Source: Microglena sp. YARC
Lineage: Eukaryota; Chlorophyta; Chlorophyceae; Chlamydomonadales; Chlamydomonadaceae
Direction of reading: 5' to 3'
Assembly: GCA_022414725.1 (NCBI GenBank)
Contig: CM039466.1
Coordinates: forward strand, 38,447,626 to 38,511,625
Length of the DNA: 64,000 nucleotides
The notes beneath the pieces were generated by a model, which was not told where the DNA came from, ran no database searches, and was given only the letters and a program-made list of their open reading frames with translations. Shown here one piece after another: positions 45,158-55,283 of the stretch. A program made the translations under genes and the position numbers. Each line of letters begins with the position of its first letter. Positions within the stretch are counted from its first letter, which is position 1.

Positions 45158-45511
45158 CAGCAACAATTTGGACACTCCCCACCCCACAAATCTAGGTAAC
45201 TAGCGAAGCCACTTGGGCGATTGGATTTTTCCCCCAAAGTTATTTCAACACAGGAAGTGGGACCCCGTACACAAAACAGCGCCCACAGAGGACTCAGAAA
45301 GAAAGGCGGAGAAATTCCTATTAAGTAGGCATCTGGAAAAGTGGGGCATGCCTCCTCCCATGTAGCCAGTAGGCTGGCCAGATTCAATTGCCTACAGCTG
45401 CAGAAAATCCGGAGAACTGCACCCTCGTACAGCAGCGTGTACTTTTTGTACTGCACTCTCTTGCGTGGCACCTGCATGGGGCCGTAGTACATGACGAGTG
45501 GGTTAATAAAA
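45158..45511 (-). other. Upstream region of the LRR gene; short open frame of uncertain status
   Basis: A minus-strand frame from ATG 45492 reads MYYGPMQVPRKRVQYKKY and stays open past 45200, out of frame with the LRR start. It could be a 5' exon, but part of it (45240-45345) is a repeat shared with 39880-39960, so I do not call it a gene. Confidence 0.35.
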
Positions 45512-45718
45512 AGGTAATGATAACGCCTGGTGCAGCGTGGTGTTAAGAGAACCCGTCGTACGCGGGTGGGGATCGGTCTCCTACCTCAACAGGACAAGCT
45601 TCCATCGCGGTTGACGACGACCTGAAACGTCAAGAGCGACCGAAGGGGGGATCGAACCCCCGACTCTTCATCCTCAAGCGATTTGGTGTACCACTAGACC
45701 AATGTATATCACTGACAG
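45512..45718 (-). repeat. SINE B variant with a different tRNA-like head
   Basis: On the minus strand: A box TTGGTCTAGTGGTACACC, B box GGGTTCGATCCCCC, then a body related to family B (GTCGTCAACCGCGATGGAAG) and the family B tail CACCAGGCGTTATCATTACC. Confidence 0.8.
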
Positions 45719-45769
45719 GGGCTGAGTGGATCAATAAGATGTTTGCAGCTCTATGATGTGCGCATTGAA

Positions 45770-46045
45770 TGTGTGAGTGCGTATGCATGTGCATGTGCAT
45801 GTGACTGTGCATGTGACTACGTGTGCATGTGACTGTGTTTGCATGCGCCTGTGCATGTGCCTGTGCATGTGACTACGTGTGCATGTGACTGTGTTTGCAT
45901 GTGCATGTGCATGTGACTGCGTGTGCAGGTGCATGTGACTGTGTTTGCATGCGCCTGTGCATGTGCCTGTGCATGTGACTACGTGTGCATGTGACTGTGT
46001 TTGCATGTGCATGTGTGTGCATGTGCAGCTGTGTGCACGTGCATG
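45770..46045. repeat. TGCATGTGACTG minisatellite
   Basis: Composite units such as GTGCATGTGACTGTGTTTGC repeated with ~56-bp higher-order spacing. Confidence 0.9.
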
Positions 46046-46758
46046 CGTGTGTATCTGCTACAAGCTACATTGTTTCGCTGTATTACTGCCGCACACCAAG
46101 AAAGTGCTATCTCTGGCAGATGGGTCATCCATGCAAGAAGCTGCATGTGGTGGCGTGTAGCTCAGGTCACACAAAGTACCGTTTCCGTTAGTAACCAACA
46201 GAACCATGTGGGCCAAGGAGTATCTCAACGCCCCAGGATGAATAGTCCTACCTGCTAAATAGGCAGTGTTATCCCCTGTTGCAGTACCCCACAGGCTGCT
46301 CCACTACTCCACCACTAGGAGCCCAACTAATTTGTTACTGAGGTTGGATGTGGTTGCACGACAGATAGGCAGAACACGTATGGAGGTGTGGCGTGGCTTA
46401 AGAAGGCAGGGTGCTTTCGTAGACATCGACAGTGCATAGATGAGAAGGGGCGTTCATGAGTTCGGGGAAACTGTGGTGGGCAAACCGCAGTTGGCGCGTG
46501 TTGGCAATCAGTTCGATCACTGATTGGCCGGGGGGTCCACGGCCAATAAATGGCTCCCAACCGCCCAACCGTCCCAGCCTGTAGCCCGTGGTACCCAGAT
46601 GATCTCAGCTTCGCCCAGGGAAGGTGAGGGAACGTTTTCGGCGCAAACTGAAATCTCAACCGAATTCGAACCGAAGGTGGGCCACTAGAGTAAGAACCGT
46701 CCTACATAGAGATCGACGTGGCTCAGCATCTTTATTTCATTTCAGTTTGCCAAGCACG
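46046..46758 (+). other. Region upstream of the plastid protein gene; no gene recognised
   Basis: No strong coding signal. TTTATTTCATTTCAG (46732-46745) is an excellent acceptor 13 bp before the ATG at 46759, so the 5' UTR probably contains an intron whose first exon is upstream. Confidence 0.45.
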
Positions 46759-48142
46759 ATGATTGCCTCCACCCGCACTGTCCAGAGCTCCATCCGATGC
46801 AGCGGTGAGATAGCTGCACACGCATAGACATAAGTAGAAGCATGACTCCGCCATTCTCCCTCCCACACACCCCAAAGCTACGATCCCCTGTTCCATAATA
46901 TCGCAATCTCACCTCTTCCTCGAGCTGCCCAGACCGCCCTGTACTCGCTGAGAGTTGGGAAACTAGCTTAAGAAACTCCCTCTCCAAAACAGCTCATGCG
47001 CGTTGTGACTGGCGTGTGGCCTAGAGGCAGATCCCATCGCATATCCCTTCCTCTCTTTTCTCGTCGCACGTCTCCATCTCCCCATCTTACTCCTTCGTCT
47101 CCAAACCACCCTAACGGGCCCCGATGCTCGTCCCCGTTTACCAGTTGTCCTGGGCCCGTCCATGGTTTTCTCACCCGTTCCCATTTCGAGTCGACGACCG
47201 GTCCAAATCATCGACGAGGATGGAAGCAGGAAAGAAGAAAAGGAATTAATTCCCAAGAAGGAAAGAACGTTGGACCGATGATTCCAATGGCTAGAGAGGC
47301 GGGTCGTAATGTAATCGATCTGTCCATGCCCCCCACTACCCACCCTACACCCACCCACCCAAGATGGGCTACACGCCCAGGCGTACGGAATACTCCATTC
47401 AGCTCATCTGATCGGCACAGCCCAGCCCCCCTCGTGTTCCTATATTGTCCCTCTGAACTCACAGACACGTCCACACTTGCCCCCCACCACCCTACCCACC
47501 CACCCACCCTGCAACCGACCCGTAGACAGAAACTCATGATGTGGTACCACCTTCCATTCGAATCCGCATGTTAAAAGCCATGCAACACATGCATCGTTTT
47601 GATTTGATTACAGCAGCTTTCTGGCTGCTCACCGTCTGCTGGAGGAGCGATATAAACACTGCTACACCACACTCCCCCACACCCGCACGCACACCTACCC
47701 CGACACCCAAACCCACACCCACATCCACACCCAAAACCACAACCTAAACCACACCCACACCCACCCAGGACAGAATGCAACACATGACTATTGCTGTTTT
47801 ACTTCCATGTCCTCTTAGCCTTCAGTGGCTTATTATAATTATTGTCAACATATATGAAGGGCATTTATATATTAATATTATAATTATTGTCGACATATGA
47901 TTGGCATTTACATATTATTTTTATAATTATTATCAACAGATCAGCATTTATATTATTCTTATTATCATTATTATCGACATATGATCGGCATTTATAGATT
48001 TGTATTATTATTATTATCGGCTTATGTGTATATGATGACACATGATGGGCGTGTACCCACAGATATAGCCCGCAGCAGTGTTGTGGCTTTTTCTTAGAAT
48101 TATCGACATATGATCAGCATTTTTTGTTTTTATTTTTTATTA

Positions 48143-48177
<35 letters not shown>

Positions 48178-51100
48178 GTTTATTAAGTTTATTAAGTTTG
48201 TATTTATATTTTATCGACATATGATGACATGTTTGGTGTGTACCCACAGGTTCAGCCCGCAGCAGTGTCGTGGCTTTTGCTCGCGGCCCTGTGGTGACCA
48301 AGAAGGGCACTGCCTTCAAGACTAAACCCACCAAGGCCATGGAGTCTGAGTCTGGGTCTGATGAGGAGGTTGGCACTGTAGGATTGGCGGTGGCTGCTGC
48401 TGGTTGCGTGCTCAACCCTATTGTGCTGTGGTCTGAGGTCACCCTGGCTACCACTGGTGCTGGTGAGTGGGTGGGGGTGGTGGGTGGGTGGTGGGTGTAG
48501 GGGGGAGGGGGTAGTTGTGTGGTGGTGTGTGTGGCTGAGGGGGTGGGGTGTGTGGGGTTGGTCTGAGGTCACCCTGGCTACCACTGGCACTGGTGAGTGG
48601 GTAGGGGTGGCAGAGGGGGGGGTGGGGGGATGTGTGTGGAGGGTGTGGGGTGGGGGGTGGGGGGGGGCGTAGCTAGAGGGGGTTGTGAGTGGGTGTACAC
48701 AGGTGGGTTTGGGTGGTGGGTGGGTGCAAGGCCGGTGTGGTGGTGTAGGTGGCAGGTGGGTGTGGTTGCGGATGGGGGTTGGGTCGGTGGTGATGGTTGG
48801 TGGGGGTGTTGGTGCAGATGGGGGTGGGGGTGGTAGATGGGGGTGGGGTGGGGGTGGTGTTCGCATGTGGGTGTACAGGTGGGTGGGTGTGGGGGCGTGG
48901 GTGGGGGTGGGGTGGAAGGGGGAAGGCAGTGGTTGGGTCTGGTTACAAAAACAACAAGTCCTATGCAGCGCCGCAAGCGATGCCAAAAGTTGGTGGAGTG
49001 TGTTGGCAACAGAACGAAAGTTGGCATCGGAAATGGAGCTGACTGAAGCCAAGTAGTGATGAGACAGTTGGCTGACGTGTCAGGCTTCAATTTTTTTGTC
49101 AAACGGACAATGGGGTAACCCTGGGGGCTCCCACCCCCCAGAAGGGGGGGCTCTGTCAAAAACAGATGTAATAGGAAACAAAACAGCGAAAACAGAAACC
49201 AAAACACAACCTCCATAACCACCACCGCCATTGCCCACCACCACCATTGCGCACCACCACCATTGTGCACCATCACCACCACCACCACCACCACTACCAC
49301 CACCACCACCACCACCACCACCACTACTACCACCACCACCACCATGCACCACCACCGTTCCACCACCACCACCACCACCACCACCACCACACCCACCACA
49401 CTCTGTAGGTCTCCCCCCTGGCCCCGGAGGAGCTCTGGGTGCAGCTGAGGGCATTGGCTACCTGGTGGTGCTAGGCATCGTTGCCTGGAGCTTGAAGGTG
49501 AAGACAGACACTGGATCCGGTTTGCCTGCTGGCCCTGCTGGTCTCTTGGGAGCTGCTGAGGGTCTCAGCTACCTCAGCTTTCTGGGAGGTAGGTGGCTTT
49601 TGGGAGGTCTTGGGAAGGCACTGGGCTGTGTGTAGACTGGTGTGAGGGTACGGGGCTGTTGGGAGGTATGGGGAGCTTGAAGGTGAAGACGGACACCGGA
49701 TAAGGTCAGCCTGCTGGCCCTGCTGGGATCCAGGTAGCTGCTGAGGGTCTCTGCTACCTTCATTTTCTGGGAGGTATGCGGCTGTTGGGGGGCTGTTGTG
49801 AGGTGAGGGGAGGGCACTGGGCTGTTAGTGCAGACTGTTGGGAGGTATGGGGAGCTTGAAGGTGAAGACGTACACCAGATCCGGTTTGCCTGCTGGTCCT
49901 GCTGGGCTCTTGGTAGCTGCTGAGGGTCTCAGCTACCTAAGTTTTCTCGGAGGTAGGTGGCTGTTGGGAGGTCTGTGGAGGGCACTGGGCTGTTTGTGTA
50001 GACTGTTGGGAGGTATGGGGAGTTTGAAGGAGATGAATGACGAAGGATACGGTTTGCCTGCTGGCCCTGCTGGTCTCTTGGTAGATGCTGAGGGTCTCAG
50101 CTTCCTAAGTTTTCTGTGAGGTAGGTGGCTGTTGGGGGGCGATTAGGAAGTCTTGGGAGGGCACTGGGCTGTTTTTGTAGACTGGTGTGAGGGTGCGGGG
50201 CTGTTGGGAGGTGTTGGGACTTTTAAGATGAAGACAGACACTGGATCCGGTTTGCCTGCTGGCCCTGCTGGGCTCTTGCTAGCTGCTGAGGGTCTCAGCT
50301 TCCTAAGTTTTCTTAAAGGTAGGTGGCTGTTGAGAGGTCTAGGGAGGTCACAGGGCTGTTTGTGCAGACTGTTGGGGGGATACAGGACTGTTGGGAGGTA
50401 TGGGGAGCTTGAAGGTGAACACAGACACCGGATCCTGTTTGCCTGCTGGCCCTGCTGGGATCCTGGGTGCTGCTGAGGGTCTCAGCTACCTAAGTTTTCT
50501 CGGAGGTAGGTGGCTGTTGGGAGGTCTGTGGAGGGCACTGGGCTGTTTGTGTAGACTGTTGGGAGGTATGGGGAGTTTGAAGGAGATGAAAGACGAAGGA
50601 TACGGTTTGCCTGCTGGCCCTGCTGGTCTCTTGGTAGCTGCTGAGGGTCTCAGCTTCCTAAGTTTTCTTGGAGGTAGGTGGCTGTTGAGAGGTCTGGGGA
50701 GGTTACAGGGCTGTTTGTGCAGACTGTTGGGGGGATATAGCTTGAAGGTGAACACAGACACCGGATCCTGTTTGCCTGCTGGCCCTGCTGGGATCCTGGG
50801 TGCTGCTGAGGGTCTCAGCTACCTAAGTTTTCTCGGAGGTAGGTGGCTGTTGGGAGGTCTGTGGAGGGCACTGGGCTGTTTGTGTAGACTGTTGGGAGGT
50901 ATGGGGAGTTTGAAGGAGATGAAAGACGAAGGATACGGTTTGCCTGCTGGCCCTGCTGGTCTCTTGGTAGCTGCTGAGGGTCTCAGCTTCCTAAGTTTTC
51001 TTGGAGGTAGGTGGCTGTTGAGAGGTCTGGGGAGGTTACAGGGCTGTTTGTGCAGACTGTTGGGGGGATATAGGACTGTTGGGAGGTATGGGGAGCTTGA

Positions 51101-54100
51101 AGGCGAAGACGGACACTGGATCCGGTTTGCCTGCTGGCCCTGCTGGTATCCTGGTAGCTGCTGAGGGTCTCTGCTTCCTAAGTTTTCTCGGAGGTAGGTG
51201 GCTGTTGGGGGGCTGTTGTGAGTCTGGGGATGGCACTGGGCTGTTTGTGTAGACTGTTGGGAGGTATGGGGAGCTTGAAGGTGAACACAGACACCGGATC
51301 CTGTTTGCCTGCTGGCCCTGCTGGGATCCTGGGTGCTGCTGAGGGTCTCAGCTACCTAAGTTTTCTCGGAGGTAGGTGGCTGTTGGGAGGTCTGTGGAGG
51401 GCACTGGGCTGTTTGTGTAGACTGTTGGGAGGTATGGGGAGTTTGAAGGAGATGAAAGACGAAGGATATGGTTTGCCTGCTGGCCCTGCTGGTCTCTTGG
51501 TAGCTGCTGAGGGTCTCAGCTTCCTAAGTTTTCTTGGAGGTAGGTGGCTGTTGAGGGGCTGTTGGGAGGTCTGGGGATGGCACTGGGCTGTTTGTGTAGA
51601 CTGGTGTGAGGGTGCGGGGCTGTTGGGAGGTATGCGGAGTTTTAAGATGAAGACAGACACCAAATCCGGGTTGCCTGCTGGCCCTGCTGGGCTCCTGGGA
51701 GCTGCTGAGGGTCTTGGCTACCTTCATTTTCTGGGAGGTAGGTGGCTGTTGAGGGGCTGTTGGGAGGTCTAGGGAGGGCACTGGGCTGTTTATGTGGACT
51801 GTTGGGAGGTATGGGGAGTTTGAAGGTGATGACAGACAAAGTATACAGTCAGCCTACAGGCAGGGCTAATTTTTAAATTCGTTATAGACACGAACCTTCC
51901 CCTTTATTACATTACATTGCATTGTCATCGACAGGCTGTTGTTGGCCCAAGACAAGCCCACACCACAACTTCTGGGAGGGGCCTTCCAGCAAATACCCAG
52001 AAAATGAAAGGCAATATTGCAGCAAGCAAGCAAGATTGCAGCAAGCAAGCAAGATTGCAGCAAGCAAGCATTATTATCAGGACTTATTCCATATGATTTT
52101 TCCCCCGCTTTATATAGCGAGCGCTACGTTAGACCCCGTGTTGGCCCATATTTCCGTTAATGGCACTGAAAAGCTAAACAAAGCTATAGAATGCTGTCCC
52201 TGAAGGAGGTCTAAAACCATGAAGCTAAAAAAAAAACTTCCAGATTTTTTTAAAACATCCCTAACTAATTCCGTATGATTTTTTGTCTGCCCCATGTTCA
52301 GCCTTACGAGAGGTATAAGTCTGTTCGCTGTGGCTAACAATATAAATTATACCCGCCCCCTTTCAACCTCATGAGAAGCTTTTATTGTAAAAACAAACAT
52401 GCGCCCTTGTGAACCCATAGGAAGCTAGACAGTGAATGAATAAATGCCCCCTTTTCTACCCCGTGTGCGGCCTTAACAATGTATAATTATGTAAGGTGTA
52501 TATAACGATATCATTGCATAAATTGAACCTGCCCCCTTGCCACCCCATACAAATATGTTCATTGTATGAATAAAACTGCCCCCTTTTCTACCCCACGTGC
52601 AGCCTGACGATAGGTATAATGATGTTAGGTATATATAACGATATCATTGCATAAAATGAACTTGCCCCCTTGCAACCCCATAGGAATATTTCCATTGTAT
52701 GAATAAAACTGCCCCCTTTTCTACCCCACGTACAGCCTGGCGATATGTATACGAATGTAAGGTGTATCTAACGATATCATTGCATAACATAGACCTGCCC
52801 CCTTGCCACCCCATAGGAATATTTTCATTGTATGAATACAACTGCCCCCTTTTCTACCCACGCACAGCCTGGCGATATGTATAATGATGTTAGGTATATA
52901 TAACGATATCATTGCATAAAATGAACCTGCCCCCTTGCCACCCCATAGGAATATTTCCATTGTATGAATAAAACTGCCCCCTTTTCTACCCCACGTACAG
53001 CCTGGCGATATGTATACGAATGTAAGGTGTGTATAACGATATTAAAAGTAATGGTAATGCCTGGTGTGGCGTGGTATTAAGGGAACCCCGTGTTACAGCG
53101 GTAGGGAACTGGCAACCTGGACTAAGCTACCATGGCGGTTAACAGCGACCGCGGACACTAAGGCGCACCCGTAGGGATTCGAACCCGGCACCTTAGTCGT
53201 TCAAGGAGCTCTGCTATTGAGCCATTCATTGAACAGGAATATAACCCTATAACCATATAACCCTATAACCATGTACAACAAACCTGCCCCCTTACAAAGC
53301 TTTTCAGTGTATAACTTAACCTGCCCCTTTTCTAGCCCAGTCTGGAGGGCGGTATGGTCCAGACCCGGTCATTAAGGCTTCGGTGACCGCAGTTCGAGCC
53401 CCGCTGCCGGAAGACGGCGGGTGGTTTCTCGAGTCCGACTTTAGGGCGGTGTTGTTTCACTGCTAGGACATGAGCCCCTTGTAATCTTTCTTTCCCTTTT
53501 CTAGCCCACGTGCAGCCTTGCGATATGTAGAAGTTTGCAAGGTGTATATAACGATACAATTGTATACAATTAGCTTGCCCCCTTGCAACCCCTTACAAAG
53601 CTTTTCAGTGTATAACTTAACCTGCCCCTTTTCTAGCCCTCGTGCAGCCTTGCGATTTGTAGAAGTTTGCAAGGTGTATATAACGATACATTTGTATAAT
53701 ATTAGCTTGCCCCCTTCCAACCCCATATAAAGCTTTTCATTGTTTACATAAACCTGCCCCCTTGTGTACCCCACGAGCAGTCTAATGATGTGTTTACGTA
53801 TGTAATGTGTATATATCGATACAATTGTATAAAATTAGCTTGCCCCCTTTCAACCCCATATAAAGCTTTTCGTTGTTTACATAAACCTGCTCCCTTTTCC
53901 ACCCCACGTGCAGTCTAATGATGTGTATACGTATGTAATGTGTATATATCGATATAATTGTTTTAAAAAACCTGCCCCCTTTCAACCCCATATAAAGCTT
54001 TTCATTGTTTACATAAACCTGCCCCCTTTTCCACCCCACGTGCAGTCTAATGATGTGTTTACGTATGTAATGTGTATATATCGATATAATTGTTTAAAAG

Positions 54101-55283
54101 AACCTGCCCCCTTTCAACCCCATATAAAGCTTGTCATTGTATACATAAACCTGCCCCCTTGTGTACCCCACGTGCAGTCTAATGATGTGTATATGTATGT
54201 AATGTGAAAATTTAAAAAATTGAAAATTCGAACATCCAAGTAAGTTAAACTGCCGGGGACAGTTGACCCTACTAAGGACGTGGTGTTATCGACACCGGTT
54301 CGTAAGCTCACCTTGCTCGAGGTTGGCAACGAGGCTAGAACCAGTCACGTTTCATACGGTTGACGGCCACCGGTATGTAATGTGTATATATCGATATAAT
54401 TGTTAAAAAAAAACTGCCCCCGTTCGACCGCTTACAAAGCTTATCATTGTATACATAAACCTGCCCCCTTGTGTACCCCACGTGCAGCCTTACGATACGC
54501 ATACGCATGTAAGGTGTTTAAAACGATATGAAACAAGGGTGTGACCGCCCTTGAGTTGGTTGTTAGGATGGGGGGATCCCCGGTGTCACTAGTTTTTTTT
54601 GTCGCGTCGAGCTTCTTTGGTGGCAGATCTCGTCGACTTCCGATCCCTGCTGTCACTAGGGCCTTCTGTGTGCGGTACCCCTGGGTAAGCTAGTCCGCCT
54701 ATGTATATGTCTATGGGGAAGCTAGTACCGCCTATGTATATGTCTATGAACCTTGTTGCTGCCCTCGTGCCTGTTCTTGGGGAATATGTGTCTCGTATAC
54801 CGCGCTTTGGTATACTGTTGCGCCGCGTTTTGGTATACAGTTACCTCATAAATTGGGGCTGTGCACCCTCCGGCTGTGACTAGGTAGTCTCCTTCGAGTT
54901 GACTGGACTGGCCGAATCGAAACATCACCTGGTTTGGAGCGCAGGTTGACGTAGATCTGCCTGGAAGATGAGGAGACGTGACTGCAATTACAACTTTTCT
55001 GAAATCTGCCTCGGAGAAAGGTGACTGCCTTCGCTAGTTTAGTGGGCTGACAGCTGTATGCAAACGTCAGTTGGTGCGGTTCAAATGCAATTTTGCAGGT
55101 GAACAGTACGATATTGACATCCATGTATAAATAACGCCCCCCCCCCCCACACACACACACACACACACACACACATGCACACACCACACACACACACATG
55201 CATACACCACACACTCACACTCACATCACCCTACCCCACGTGCAGCTATCTTGGCCTTCGGATACAGCGCTGTGGCTAACTAG
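46759..55283 (+). CDS. Predicted thylakoid membrane protein (DUF1118/RIQ-like?), four exons, complete
   Basis: Exons 46759-46804, 48250-48462, 49409-49588 and 55246-55283 sum to 477 nt, 158 residues plus TAG. All introns are phase 1 and GT-AG. Residues 1 to about 48 are Ser/Arg/Lys-rich with few acids (starts MIASTRTVQSSIRCS), like a chloroplast transit peptide. An acidic patch (ESESGSDEEV) follows. Three hydrophobic segments come next, two of them in a repeated motif: LPPGPGGALGAAEGIGYL (about 88-105) and LPAGPAGLLGAAEGLSYL (about 125-142). The C-terminus is AILAFGYSAVAN. From memory this resembles the small grana proteins of the plant DUF1118 family (RIQ1/RIQ2, which affect LHCII organisation); I am not sure of the family name. 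The gene model is strong because phase, signals and protein continuity agree. All three introns hold copies of adjacent junctions; intron 3 is 5.66 kb. Confidence 0.8.
46805..47815 (+). other. Intron 1, unique part
   Basis: Donor GTGAGA at 46805. Several open frames exist on both strands but show no conserved pattern; 47640-47765 is CACCC-rich. Nothing supported as coding. Confidence 0.5.
47820..48249 (+). repeat. AT-rich ~50-bp repeats and upstream copies of the exon 2 acceptor
   Basis: TATCGACATATGATCGGCAT-type units recur about every 50-70 bp. Near 48053, GTGTACCCACAG followed by CCCGCAGCAGTGTTGTGGC copies the true acceptor and first ~30 nt of exon 2 (48238-48280). (ATT)n at 48145-48175. 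Confidence 0.8.
48463..48953 (+). repeat. G/T-rich intron 2 start with a copy of the exon 2 donor
   Basis: 48559-48600 repeats the last 34 nt of exon 2 (GTCTGAGGTCACCCTGGCTA, then GGTGAGTGGGT). The rest is GGTGGGTGG-type sequence that looks like expanded donor flank. Confidence 0.8.
48954..49165 (+). repeat. Dispersed element, family E, in intron 2
   Basis: ACAAGTCCTATGCAGCGCCG to GGGGGCTCTGTCAAAAACAG, full length relative to the 26777 copy. Confidence 0.75.
49195..49400. repeat. (ACC)n trinucleotide tract before exon 3
   Basis: Imperfect CCA/CCG triplets ending 8 bp before the acceptor CTCTGTAG. Poly-Thr/Gly frames are by-products. Confidence 0.9.
49589..51865 (+). repeat. ~180-bp tandem array of exon 3 end plus donor, about 12 copies
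   Basis: Copies with TTGCCTGCTGGCCCTGCTGG and GCTGCTGAGGGTCTCAGC occur near 49706, 49886, 50054, 50247, 50439, 50608, 50769, 50938, 51126, 51305, 51473 and 51668. Each ends in a GGAGGTAGGTGGC-like donor. The coding sense is conserved, and 50391-51164 and 51218-51772 stay open across several units, including the intronic linker. Higher-order alternation of two unit types (GTGAACACAGACACCGG and GAGATGAAAGACGAAGG) is visible at 50400-51540. Confidence 0.95.
51866..52430. other. Intron 3 linker, no gene
   Basis: Contains GCAAGCAAGATTGCA repeats (52020-52070) and AT-rich sequence. ATTACATTACATTGCATTG at 51908 resembles a LINE-type tail. No coding region. Confidence 0.5.
53041..53230 (-). repeat. 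SINE family B inserted in the acceptor array
   Basis: On the minus strand: A box TGGCTCAATAGCAGAGC, B box GGGTTCGAATCCC, body GCTGTTAACCGCCATGGTAG, tail CACCAGGCATTACCATTAC. Ends not resolved by a clear duplication. Confidence 0.85.
53340..53493 (+). repeat. SINE-like insertion with 15-bp target-site duplication
   Basis: 154 bp flanked by CCCTTTTCTAGCCCA at 53325-53339 and 53494-53508. Contains GGCGGTATGGTCCAGACCC and GCAGTTCGAGCCCCGCTGCC, a possible tRNA-like A/B box pair, and a T-rich 3' end. Different from families A, B and C. Confidence 0.8.
54207..54372 (-). repeat. Short insertion with 12-bp target-site duplication
   Basis: 166 bp flanked by GTATGTAATGTG at 54195-54206 and 54373-54384. 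An A/T-rich tail (GAAAATTTAAAAAATTGAAA) lies at the left, suggesting minus orientation. Body includes GTTCGTAAGCTCACC; tRNA origin uncertain. Confidence 0.75.
54511..55245 (+). other. End of intron 3
   Basis: Non-repetitive sequence with a 27-bp local duplication (GCCTATGTATATGTCTATG near 54698 and 54730), then a CA/C-rich tract (55135-55215) and the true acceptor. Confidence 0.55.

Larger units (their letters stand above)
52440..54510 (+). repeat. ~130-bp tandem array of the exon 4 acceptor, about 12 copies
   Basis: CCCCTTTTCTACCCCACGTG with CAG recurs near 52465, 52601, 52724, 52857, 52990, 53505, 53637, 53770, 53902, 54036, 54166 and 54478. The true acceptor at 55232-55245 reads TACCCCACGTGCAG. 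Each unit also has TAACGATATCATTGCATAA-type AT-rich sequence and a GAACCTGCCCCCTTGC block. Three SINEs interrupt it. Confidence 0.9.

Noticed and set aside
45157..45492. Separate small gene starting MYYGPMQVPRKR
   Set aside because: About a third of it is a dispersed repeat shared with 39880-39960, and no splice or stop arrangement connects it to the LRR gene.
46996..47574. 192-codon plus-strand frame in intron 1 of the plastid protein gene
   Set aside because: Composition follows local CACCC-rich DNA, no recognisable motif, and it lies inside a well-supported intron.
48578..49399. 273-codon minus-strand frame with poly-Val/Gly start
   Set aside because: Spans an (ACC)n tract, a family E element and G-rich intron; overlaps exon 3 signals on the other strand.
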